Positions 1-5,271 are shown, numbered from the stretch's first letter. The stretch is DNA of 5,284 nucleotides from Legionella sp. (GCA_004297865.1 SCSO01000225.1:1-5284), one strand, 5' to 3'. Numbers and translations: made by a program. Notes: a model not told the origin generated them from the sequence alone.

Positions 1-1
1 C

Positions 2-292
2 ACTTTGTATGTTGATGATAAAGTGAAGCCCAAATTAACTCGTTTGGGTGAAGAGTTACGCTTTTTATTAATCACTTCTGGAGCAGCGGTCCAACCTTTG
101 AGTGCTGCACCTAAAGGTTTGATACCTAACGAACATGGCATGAGCATTGCTGTTTTAGCCAGTGAATTTGAGAAATGTGCACGATGTTGGCATCGTCGGC
201 CTGATGTAGGCCAAGATCAGCAACATCCTGAACTTTGTATACGTTGTGTGGGTAACATTAGCGGAAACGAAGAAGAGAGGCTCTTTATATGA
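2..292 (+). CDS. ileS: Isoleucyl-tRNA synthetase, C-terminal fragment (5' end outside window)
   Basis: This is the last 96 codons of isoleucyl-tRNA synthetase, which charges tRNA-Ile with isoleucine in the cytoplasm. The frame is already open at the window edge, so the start lies upstream; the TTG at position 5 is an internal Leu codon. The diagnostic feature is the C-terminal zinc finger, a CARC pair followed by a CIRC pair. Their cysteine spacing (3, 17, 3) is the same as that I recall for the four zinc ligands of E. coli IleS (C902, C905, C922, C925). The tail after the finger (VGNISGNEEERLFI) is close to the usual family ending. The stop codon TGA at 290-292 overlaps the ATG of lspA by four bases (ATGA), so the two are translationally coupled, as is common for ileS-lspA in gammaproteobacteria. 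I see no sign of damage in this part. Confidence 0.96.
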   Translation, partial: TLYVDDKVKPKLTRLGEELRFLLITSGAAVQPLSAAPKGLIPNEHGMSIAVLASEFEKCARCWHRRPDVGQDQQHPELCIRCVGNISGNEEERLFI

Positions 293-753
293 AGAAATGG
301 TGTTGGTATGTATTGAGTATTGTTGTAATCATTTTGGATCAGGCGAGTAAATATTGGACGTCCACTAATCTCACGCCTTATACGCCTATACCTGTGATGC
401 CGATGTTGAATATTACCCTAGCTTATAATACCGGCGCCGCTTTTAGTTTTTTAAGTGGAGCTGGAGATTGGCATCGTTGGTTTTTTGCTCTATTTAGTTT
501 GGTGGTGAGCTCGATCTTAGTGGTTTGGTTGTGGCGTACTGAAAATCAAGAACGCTTGCAGTCTTTGGGTATTAGTTTGATTTTAGGTGGTGCTATTGGG
601 AATTTGATCGACCGTGGTTTTAAAGGGTATGTGGTCGATTTTATTGATGTTTATTATGAGCATCACCATTTTGCGACTTTTAATCTCGCAGATAGTGCTA
701 TTTGTGTGGGTGCGTTCTTTTTGATTCTTGATTTGTTGATTTATCGGAAGTGA
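289..753 (+). CDS. lspA: Lipoprotein signal peptidase (signal peptidase II)
   Basis: LspA is an inner-membrane aspartyl protease that removes the signal peptide from prolipoproteins after lipidation of the lipobox cysteine; it is the target of globomycin. The 154-residue protein is close to the usual 155-170. Conserved blocks appear in order: ILDQASK (residues 15-21), NTGAAFS (47-53), GGAIGNLIDR (100-109), VVDFID (115-120) and FNLADS (131-136). The catalytic dyad is Asp117 and Asp135, matching the Asp pair of the E. coli and Pseudomonas enzymes. Four hydrophobic segments fit the family topology: about 5-20, 64-82, 93-108 and 137-152. The ATG at 289 overlaps the ileS stop, so translation is probably coupled and no separate promoter is expected. 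The gene ends 40 bp before a large palindromic element and faces the next gene convergently. All key residues are present, so it should be functional. Confidence 0.97.
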   Translation: MKKWCWYVLSIVVIILDQASKYWTSTNLTPYTPIPVMPMLNITLAYNTGAAFSFLSGAGDWHRWFFALFSLVVSSILVVWLWRTENQERLQSLGISLILGGAIGNLIDRGFKGYVVDFIDVYYEHHHFATFNLADSAICVGAFFLILDLLIYRK

Positions 754-793
754 TTTTTTACTGTAACGTATCCCCACAAATTTTTTATTTTAA

Positions 794-947
794 ATGTAGC
801 CTGTATTAGACGAAGTCGTAGTACAGGAATAACTATCCAAAAACACCTCAATTGTCTAATTATTCATATTAGATAAGTGAGTTTGTAAGGTATTAAATTA
901 AGATTGGGGGAATCCTGTATTATGACTTCGTCTAATACAGGCTACAT
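794..947. repeat. REPIN/BIME-like nested inverted repeat (GTAG-headed REP pair)
   Basis: Two 35-nt arms, 794-828 and 913-947, are inverted copies of each other; the outer 24 pairs are perfect and the only two irregular pairs are G:T. Each arm carries a GTAG tetranucleotide (796-799, and CTAC at 942-945 on the right) followed by its own imperfect hairpin. In the left arm the stem is CCTGTATTA-GAC / GTC-(bulged G)-TAGTACAGG with a GAA loop (800-827). A GTAG foot next to a short hairpin, in inverted pairs, is the form of REP sequences mobilised by RAYT (TnpA-REP, Y1 HUH) transposases. No such transposase is in this window. The element fills the gap between convergent lspA and the aldolase-like gene, ending 4 bp from the stop codon of the latter. 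It may cap both transcripts at their 3' ends, but no T-run makes it a textbook intrinsic terminator. Confidence 0.85.
847..881. repeat. Central hairpin inside the 154-bp palindromic element
   Basis: Within the spacer between the two REP arms, 847-860 pairs with 868-881: 14 positions with one A/G mismatch and one G:T pair, around a 7-nt loop (861-867). The inner six pairs are TCTAAT/ATTAGA. The hairpin lies near the middle of the larger inverted repeat, so a single strand of the whole element could fold into a long stem with a second stem inside it. Confidence 0.6.
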
Positions 948-950
948 GAC

Positions 951-1508
951 TTAAACAAACACTCCAGAAATAAGCGCCGCAAGCTGTTTTATATCTGGGT
1001 TATGAATACCGAAACCAGCCACAGCGGGTAAATTAAGAAAATGTTCAGCATCTTCCCATGCAATTTCCGCAGGCACTATTTTCAAATTGGGTAACCAACG
1101 ATTTAATGCAGCGCAGAAAGTTAAGCTAGCCGGAAAAGGTCGTACTTGTTGGTAACCAATACTAGCAGCAGCCATGGCTTCGGAAAGGGTGGCTACGCCA
1201 GGTAGATAATTCATGGTATAGATCATTGCAGTTTGCGCAATAGAGGTGAGAAACCCTGGGCTACTAGCAAAATGCACACCTACTTGGTAACAATTTTCTA
1301 ATTGTTGGGTTTCGATAATCCCCGCTGCACCAATTTTAAGATTAGGATATTGGTTAATCACTTTGCTTAAAGTTTTCGTATCTGTTGCATTGATCTCTAC
1401 TACATTAAAACCCGCTTCAGCTATTTGATCTAATTTATCGTATAAGTCTTTGTCCACATCGAGTGAAATAATGACAGATTGATTTCCCAATAACTTATCG
1501 ATAGTCAT
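951..1508 (-). CDS. KDPG/KHG aldolase-fold protein lacking catalytic residues (probable pseudoenzyme)
   Basis: The protein (185 aa) has the pattern of class I KDPG/4-hydroxy-2-oxoglutarate aldolases (Eda family), which cleave 2-keto-3-deoxy-6-phosphogluconate through a lysine Schiff base. Recognisable blocks are AGFNVVEI (32-39), KIGAAGI (58-64), HFASSPGF (79-86), NYLPGVATLSEAM (100-112) and VRPFPA (122-127). Aligned by eye with E. coli Eda, Glu45 is kept as Glu38. The Schiff-base Lys133 has become Arg123 (codon CGA), Arg49 is Thr42, Thr73 is Gly63, and the PTGGI phosphate loop reads VPAEI. The protein ends about 25 residues earlier than Eda. Aldolase activity by the usual mechanism is therefore unlikely, yet the frame is intact and has a good promoter, so a changed function is possible. 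ATG 1506-1508 was chosen because it lies just below that promoter; the Shine-Dalgarno is weak (GGAAC). Transcribed convergently to lspA. Confidence 0.8.
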   Translation of the reverse strand: MTIDKLLGNQSVIISLDVDKDLYDKLDQIAEAGFNVVEINATDTKTLSKVINQYPNLKIGAAGIIETQQLENCYQVGVHFASSPGFLTSIAQTAMIYTMNYLPGVATLSEAMAAASIGYQQVRPFPASLTFCAALNRWLPNLKIVPAEIAWEDAEHFLNLPAVAGFGIHNPDIKQLAALISGVFV

Positions 1509-1537
1509 AGAAGTGTTCCGTTGGTCATAATCTTTTC

Positions 1538-1565
1538 ATTATAAAGGCTAGGGGAGGATTGGCAA
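1538..1565 (-). promoter_or_regulatory. Sigma70 promoter for the aldolase-like gene
   Basis: On the minus strand, TTGCCA (1560-1565; five of six matches to TTGACA) is followed after 16 bp by a perfect TATAAT (1538-1543). Transcription would start near 1530, giving a leader of about 20 nt before the ATG at 1508. This shows that the aldolase-like gene can be transcribed independently of the coiled-coil gene upstream of it on the same strand. Confidence 0.65.
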
Positions 1566-1612
1566 GTATTTTGTATTCTGGGTTTTGGAGTTTGGGCCTT
1601 TTGAATTAAATT

Positions 1613-1642
1613 TTGTCATTACTGTGCGGACGGGAATCTGTG
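1613..1642. repeat. Possible decayed inverted copy of the 1732-1751 palindrome
   Basis: TTGTCAT at 1613-1619 is the exact reverse complement of ATGACAA at 1750-1756, and the following bases (CGGACGGGAATC) look like a worn copy of the GCGGGAATC half of the same palindrome family. By eye about 18 of 30 positions agree with the inverted right-hand copy. If real, the GTAG-headed element at 1644-1728 sits inside an older inverted pair. The similarity is weak and may be chance. Confidence 0.3.
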
Positions 1643-1643
1643 T

Positions 1644-1728
1644 TTTTTGTAGGTTGGGTCATGACCCAACATAACCATTTCATCTTTGCTCAAGATTTTT
1701 TGTTGGGTCTCGACCCAACCTACAAAAA
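1644..1728. repeat. Second REPIN-like element, GTAG-headed GTTGGGTC palindromes
   Basis: Two inverted 28-nt arms (1644-1671 and 1701-1728, two mismatches, both in the hairpin loops) are separated by 29 nt. Each starts from the outside with a T-run and GTAG (1649-1652 on the left; CTAC at 1719-1722 on the right). Each then has a short hairpin: GTTGGGTC-AT-GACCCAAC on the left, perfect over 18 nt, and GTTGGGTC-TC-GACCCAAC on the right. The head sequence and inverted-pair layout match those of the 794-947 element, but the hairpin sequence is different. The element lies between the stop codon of the coiled-coil gene and the promoter of the aldolase-like gene. On the minus strand, the hairpin at 1653-1670 is followed by CTAC and then AAAAA rather than a T-run, so it is not an intrinsic terminator in that direction. 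Confidence 0.85.
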
Positions 1729-1731
1729 TGG

Positions 1732-1751
1732 ATCTCCGCCTACGCGGAGAT
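1732..1751. repeat. Short palindrome ATCTCCGC-ctac-GCGGAGAT with TGACA tail
   Basis: A perfect 8-bp stem (1732-1739 with 1744-1751) closes a 4-nt loop, preceded by ATGG and followed by GACA. It resembles the widespread proteobacterial intergenic palindromes of the form ATTCCCGC...GCGGGAATGACA, comparable in layout to neisserial dRS3 repeats, with CTCC in place of TCCC. Lying 43-62 bp beyond the stop codon of the coiled-coil gene, it could form a stem in the 3' end of that transcript. Confidence 0.6.
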
Positions 1752-1793
1752 GACAAGAATTTCGCTTACCTGCCAATTATGGGGCACCCAACA

Positions 1794-3572
1794 TTAATGA
1801 AAAGGACTGGTTTTAAACGGAGTCGGGGATTTATGCGCTCTTTCTTCCTGCTCAGGCTCAGCTTCTGTTTTCTCTTGGGGTTCATTCGATTGCTTAGGTT
1901 CGGGAGCAGTCTTAGCTTCTACCGCAGGCTTGGTTTGCTCTTTTAATTCATCCCGTTTGTGATCAACAGGTTTTTCCTTCTGAATATCGATACCAAAACG
2001 TTCTAATGCTTGTAATAAAAACTTCATTTGAGTCGCATTAATACTACCACTTCGCGAAATAGTAGAAATATCGTTGAAATTAATTGTTCGTGTTGCTTGT
2101 GCTCGATTATTAGCTCGAGGATCTGCGCGTTGTGCGGTTTGCTGAGTTCCTTCAGTTGAAGTTGTTCTAATTTGAGACAACGCAGCAGAATACACATGAG
2201 TTTTACTCGTACTAGAATTTGTGGCTGAGGGAACCGCAACAGGCGCTGAAGTACTTAAGGGGGTTAAATTATTTTGTTGGGTTACCGTATTCACTTGAGT
2301 GTTAACATTCGCCACGGCAGCTTGTGCAGCCCGTATTTGATTGCTAACCATATCCTTATCTTGAGTGTTTTGCTGCAATTTATTGCTTACTTCCGCAACA
2401 CGATTTTGCAACTCCGCAGTTTCAGCATGTCTATGATGATGGAGTACCTTTCTTACAGATGTTAAATCTTGTTCATATTTTAAGAAGCTCTGTTGAGCCT
2501 TATGTTTCGTTTGTGCTTCTTGTAAAGCTTCGGGGTTATCTTTAACAGAATCCCAATCTTGCCCAGCTTCTAACACATAATATTTGCCATTATGTTCGAC
2601 AAGGGTTTGACTCTTACCAACAATGAATTGCGCATCTTCAAAAGAATCAGTTGGCATTCCCTTAGCGTTATAATAACTTTTTTCCCCTGCATCTAACAAA
2701 TAATATTGATCACCCTCTTTAACAATTTCTTGCTGGGCTTCGAGAATGAAGTGTGCATCTTTAAAAGAATCAATTCGCTTTCCATCAGCATTAGCATAAT
2801 ATTTCTTTCCATCCATGACATCTATGCGATCTTTTAAATGTGCAATTTGTATGTTTTTACTATTTTGTGCATCCATTAATTTTCTAGCGCCTGCTTCGTC
2901 ATTGGCTTCTAGCAGCTTAGAGATATCATCAGTATGTTTGTCTATTTCTTTAGCAAGGGTGTCAATTTTAGCTTGTATTGCCTTTTTATCCTTGACTGCG
3001 CCAGTCTCTCCATCCAATTTATCCAAGGCTGTTTCATATTGATCGTATTTGGGATCAATGTTCCGCACTTCACTAGTCAATCTATCTTTACGTTCAGTTA
3101 GAACTCGTCGTTCTTCTTCTAACTTTTCTAAGGCTTCTTGGTAATGTGCTACTGCTTGCATTATTTCTTTCTGTTGATTGTTACCACTGTCAGAGTGAGT
3201 CGCACTATGACTGGTTTCTTTTAAGGTTTTCTGAATTTGATCAAGAATTTGCTCGTCTCTTTTCTCAGCGGCATGGGATTTGGTGCTAGCAAATATGAAG
3301 AACAAAAGGGCATGAATGCGTAATCGCATAATCATTTCTTCGCGGGCGGCAAAATCATGATCGGCACCATTCGCTCTTTCAAGAGCGATGTCGTTGCCTA
3401 TTTCGGCCAATAGTTCTTGACCAGCGGGGCCACGGAGAAATTTAATAACATCTTGGGAGGTTTTTAAGCCAAAACGGCTAAGATCAAGAGCATCTTGAAA
3501 ATCTCTAGCCTCTCCTTCTGACAGCATAGTGGAAGCTGGAGAAGTTAATTCAGGTGGTGATCTGTCTGGCAT
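1794..3572 (-). CDS. Coiled-coil protein with internal tandem repeat and acidic C-terminal tail; candidate Dot/Icm effector
   Basis: I do not recognise a named family. The start chosen is ATG 3570-3572, giving 592 aa, because GGGGAG (3580-3585) sits 7 nt upstream; a TTG seven codons earlier lacks this support. Layout: a helical N-terminus (about 20-110) with a hydrophobic patch HALLFFIFAS near 87-96, too short and charged around it to be a clear membrane segment. Coiled-coil stretches follow at about 134-172, 195-250 and 347-430. Two YY-rich repeats of about 41 residues lie at 256-296 and 298-337. A Ser/Thr/Gln-rich linker spans 430-500, and a helix MKFLLQALERFGIDI about 516-530. There is no signal peptide. 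The tail has seven Glu between residues 564 and 577, ending 15 residues from the C-terminus, like the E-block of Dot/Icm substrates. With the PmrA-like site upstream, a type IVB effector is the best inference; an intracellular structural protein is the alternative. Confidence 0.85.
   Translation of the reverse strand: MPDRSPPELTSPASTMLSEGEARDFQDALDLSRFGLKTSQDVIKFLRGPAGQELLAEIGNDIALERANGADHDFAAREEMIMRLRIHALLFFIFASTKSHAAEKRDEQILDQIQKTLKETSHSATHSDSGNNQQKEIMQAVAHYQEALEKLEEERRVLTERKDRLTSEVRNIDPKYDQYETALDKLDGETGAVKDKKAIQAKIDTLAKEIDKHTDDISKLLEANDEAGARKLMDAQNSKNIQIAHLKDRIDVMDGKKYYANADGKRIDSFKDAHFILEAQQEIVKEGDQYYLLDAGEKSYYNAKGMPTDSFEDAQFIVGKSQTLVEHNGKYYVLEAGQDWDSVKDNPEALQEAQTKHKAQQSFLKYEQDLTSVRKVLHHHRHAETAELQNRVAEVSNKLQQNTQDKDMVSNQIRAAQAAVANVNTQVNTVTQQNNLTPLSTSAPVAVPSATNSSTSKTHVYSAALSQIRTTSTEGTQQTAQRADPRANNRAQATRTINFNDISTISRSGSINATQMKFLLQALERFGIDIQKEKPVDHKRDELKEQTKPAVEAKTAPEPKQSNEPQEKTEAEPEQEERAHKSPTPFKTSPFH
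2562..2807 (-). repeat. Protein-level tandem repeat within the coiled-coil gene
   Basis: Two adjacent units (2685-2807 and 2562-2681) encode 41- and 40-residue repeats with the shared pattern YY.N..G...DSF.DA.FI, then V...G.YY.L.AG. A partial third copy may follow (DWDSVKDNPEAL). The DNA of the two units has diverged much more than the protein pattern, so the duplication is old and its residues have been kept by selection. The segment interrupts the coiled coil with what is probably a beta-containing mini-domain. I do not recognise the repeat family. Confidence 0.75.
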
Positions 3573-3579
3573 TTGCAAA

Positions 3580-3585
3580 CTCCCC
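3580..3585 (-). promoter_or_regulatory. Shine-Dalgarno site that fixes the start of the coiled-coil gene
   Basis: The minus strand reads GGGGAG, 7 nt before ATG at 3570-3572. The upstream in-frame TTG at 3591-3593 has only A/T-rich sequence before it and would place this site inside the coding region. The ATG start is therefore preferred. Confidence 0.75.
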
Positions 3586-3605
3586 AGTTGCAATCAGTTA
3601 ATTTA

Positions 3606-3638
3606 ATTATATACAAATTTACTTAACTTAACCTTAAA
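3606..3638 (-). promoter_or_regulatory. Promoter with PmrA-box-like TTAA direct repeat for the coiled-coil gene
   Basis: A perfect TATAAT lies at 3606-3611 on the minus strand. There is no good -35 hexamer; instead the -35 area holds TTTAAGGTTAAGTTAAG (3622-3638), two TTAA boxes whose starts are 11 bp apart, one helical turn. This is the spacing of the Legionella/Coxiella PmrA box (TTAA-n7-TTAA, consensus near cTTAATatTtncTTAAt), and the central TT also agrees; other positions do not. A weak -35 covered by a direct-repeat site is what an activator-dependent promoter looks like. Transcription would start near 3599, about 27 nt before the ATG. The region is very AT-rich, so TTAA tetramers by chance are a real concern. 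Confidence 0.45.
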
Positions 3639-3768
3639 AGTCAGGTTTTAAGCAGGTAAAACAGTGATTTATATATAAAGAATGAGCCGAAGTCCCTTCA
3701 AAACTCTAAATTCGGAAGTAATCTAAGATTTTAGAGCTAAGTGTCTGCTTTTGCAAATAATGGATTTA
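3639..3768. other. AT-rich intergenic stretch between the two large genes
   Basis: This non-coding stretch lies between the stop codon of the CE-clan-like gene and the promoter of the coiled-coil gene. It holds a 7-bp inverted repeat CTCTAAA/TTTAGAG (3704-3710, 3730-3736, 19-nt loop) followed on the minus strand by TTTT. This could be a weak terminator for the gene ending at 3769, though the stem is AT-rich and the loop long. A small hairpin GTTTTA/TAAAAC (3645-3662, 6-nt loop) and a TTTATATATAAA palindrome (3668-3679) are also present. No open frame with a ribosome site is visible. Confidence 0.4.
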
Positions 3769-5271
3769 TTATTGAGAACGATAAGCTTCTAATTGGGGTA
3801 TAATTTCTTCTATGGCCACTACAGCACTGCTTTTACCAAAAAAAGTGGGTATATACCCTTCAGTGCATAGACTCACGTAAATAGCTACTGGAAATAGGAT
3901 GGTCGCGAGTACTCCAAACACGGATTTAATCCAAAGCGGTAATTTATCCAAACACCCATAAAGCTCGTATAATTCTCTTTTAGCATCTTCTAAATGCACC
4001 CTTGCATTATCTTTCAGCAAATTATTCGATAAATTCTCAAGAATATGGCTTACCTTAGGATCTAAGTTTCTACCACGCATTGCTTGCTGTAAAATCTGCG
4101 GCGCGGGGATTAAATAGTTCTCGGTTTGTAAAATTTGTCCATTGAGTGAATCTGAAGTGATTACTCCATGGTGCTGATAGGTGTGCATCATCATATAGGC
4201 TAAACTGATGGCATCTGCAGAACAGACATCATTAAAATCAATAGCCCCAGAGCGCTTTAAAGGGAGAGTATTCGCATAGATAACCTTAGTACACCCACTT
4301 ACAGTAAGCAAAGTCTGAATCACTTCTGCAAAATTGTCATAAGTACCTAGCGGATTGGCGAGTACCAGCGTATCGTTTGCAAAATCCAGCATCGCAGCGA
4401 AAGCATGAGCACCATTAGTCGTGCTCAGGTAAAAAGGCTCCTTTCTAGTGACAATGGCTTCATTTAAACGTTGAGCTGATTTATTGGTTTTTAAATTCTT
4501 TAATAAGTTTAAATCAACGGCCATCCATGGACGTTCTTTCATCTTGAGATTAGCGCTAATTAATTGCACAAGAAGCTGTTGCTCGCGAGCAAGTTTTTCC
4601 AGCTCCACATATAAGTCAGCTTTATTAATGACTAGCTTTTGAGAGTTTTGTAATGAACTTACTGTGTCTTTAAGATTTAATAAATCAGTGCGTGTGGGAT
4701 TCTCGAGTAACTGTGCTCGTGCTTGGGCAACGGTTGCAGCAAGAATTAATGCAGCCAAACGCCCAAGATGACTCACAAATTGTGGCCCTTTAATATCATC
4801 ATTATGGGCAATCCTGGGGGTTAACTCACTTAGTAAGCCATTTAATAACTCTATTGCAGGTTCTATTCCACGCTTACTTTCATAATCTACAATAAAAATA
4901 AGGTGATTATTTTCCAATTTAAATTGATGCTGGGTATCATAAGTAAGATTGATTTTATCAAGAAATTCTTGCGCATTGTTTTTAAAACTCGCAACGGGCA
5001 GGGATAAATGCTGCAAGCGATTTTTGTACGGACCATCGACATATCGTTGAATTAAAATTTTATCCCAGCCAGGAATAAGACCATCGGGATAAAAGTAATT
5101 ATGATAATTCCAATCATTAGAGCCTGGTATATTTTGACCTTCCGGATTTAATTGATTGGGAGCCACAGTCAAGGAAAAGGAATTAAAAACGACTTCAGTG
5201 GCATTAATCGTAAATTCTTGCTCTGAAAATCCATATTTTTGTAGAAGTTGTTTTAAAATAAAATCTTTCAC
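3769..5271 (-). CDS. CE-clan (Ulp1/YopJ-like) cysteine protease-like protein with C-terminal membrane anchor; candidate effector
   Basis: The central part reads as a CE-clan cysteine protease (Ulp1/SENP deSUMOylases, bacterial deubiquitinases, YopJ acetyltransferases). A WMAVDLNLLKNL helix (249-260) resembles the WLND segment. PFYLSTTNGAHAFAAMLDF (279-297) supplies His289, NPLG gives Asn306 where Asp or Glu is usual, and NDVCSADAISLAYMM gives Cys350. The spacings of 17 and 44 fit the family: Ulp1 is 17 and 49, YopJ 19 and 44, as I recall them. The Gln usually found about six residues before Cys is not evident. Residues 1-240 are unrecognised and partly helical. Residues 451-468 form one transmembrane segment, followed by a 32-residue tail. 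The GTG at 5269-5271 is numbered as residue 1, but it has no Shine-Dalgarno and the frame stays open to the window edge, so the true start may lie outside. The substrate cannot be inferred. Confidence 0.8.
   Translation of the reverse strand: MKDFILKQLLQKYGFSEQEFTINATEVVFNSFSLTVAPNQLNPEGQNIPGSNDWNYHNYFYPDGLIPGWDKILIQRYVDGPYKNRLQHLSLPVASFKNNAQEFLDKINLTYDTQHQFKLENNHLIFIVDYESKRGIEPAIELLNGLLSELTPRIAHNDDIKGPQFVSHLGRLAALILAATVAQARAQLLENPTRTDLLNLKDTVSSLQNSQKLVINKADLYVELEKLAREQQLLVQLISANLKMKERPWMAVDLNLLKNLKTNKSAQRLNEAIVTRKEPFYLSTTNGAHAFAAMLDFANDTLVLANPLGTYDNFAEVIQTLLTVSGCTKVIYANTLPLKRSGAIDFNDVCSADAISLAYMMMHTYQHHGVITSDSLNGQILQTENYLIPAPQILQQAMRGRNLDPKVSHILENLSNNLLKDNARVHLEDAKRELYELYGCLDKLPLWIKSVFGVLATILFPVAIYVSLCTEGYIPTFFGKSSAVVAIEEIIPQLEAYRSQ

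Noticed and set aside
583..777. Minus-strand open frame antisense to lspA
   Set aside because: It overlaps the intact lspA coding region, has no Shine-Dalgarno and no recognisable protein features.
1644..1728. Considered as a CRISPR or intrinsic terminator because of repeated palindromes
   Set aside because: There are only two copies, in inverted rather than direct orientation, with no spacer series; the T-runs lie outside the arms in the wrong place for simple termination of the minus-strand gene.
1786..1794. ACCCAACAT just before the coiled-coil stop codon, also found at 1664-1672
   Set aside because: Nine bases shared with the REP arm could be a worn third half-copy, but the surrounding sequence does not match and chance is likely.
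1686..1946. Open frame on the + strand rich in Arg, Phe and Leu
   Set aside because: It runs through the REP element and then antisense to the coiled-coil gene, has no ribosome site, and its odd composition is what antisense to a Glu/Lys-rich tail gives.
2815..3042. Hydrophobic + strand open frame resembling a small membrane protein
   Set aside because: It is antisense to the coiled-coil region; its Leu/Ser runs mirror Lys/Asp/Ala-rich codons on the true strand. No start signals were found.
3570..3593. TTG start adding seven residues to the coiled-coil protein
   Set aside because: The GGGGAG site is placed 7 nt before the ATG at 3570-3572, while the TTG has no ribosome site.
3704..3736. CTCTAAA/TTTAGAG inverted repeat as a firm terminator of the CE-clan-like gene
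   Set aside because: The stem is only 7 bp, AT-rich, with a 19-nt loop and a run of just four T; kept only as a weak possibility in the intergenic entry.
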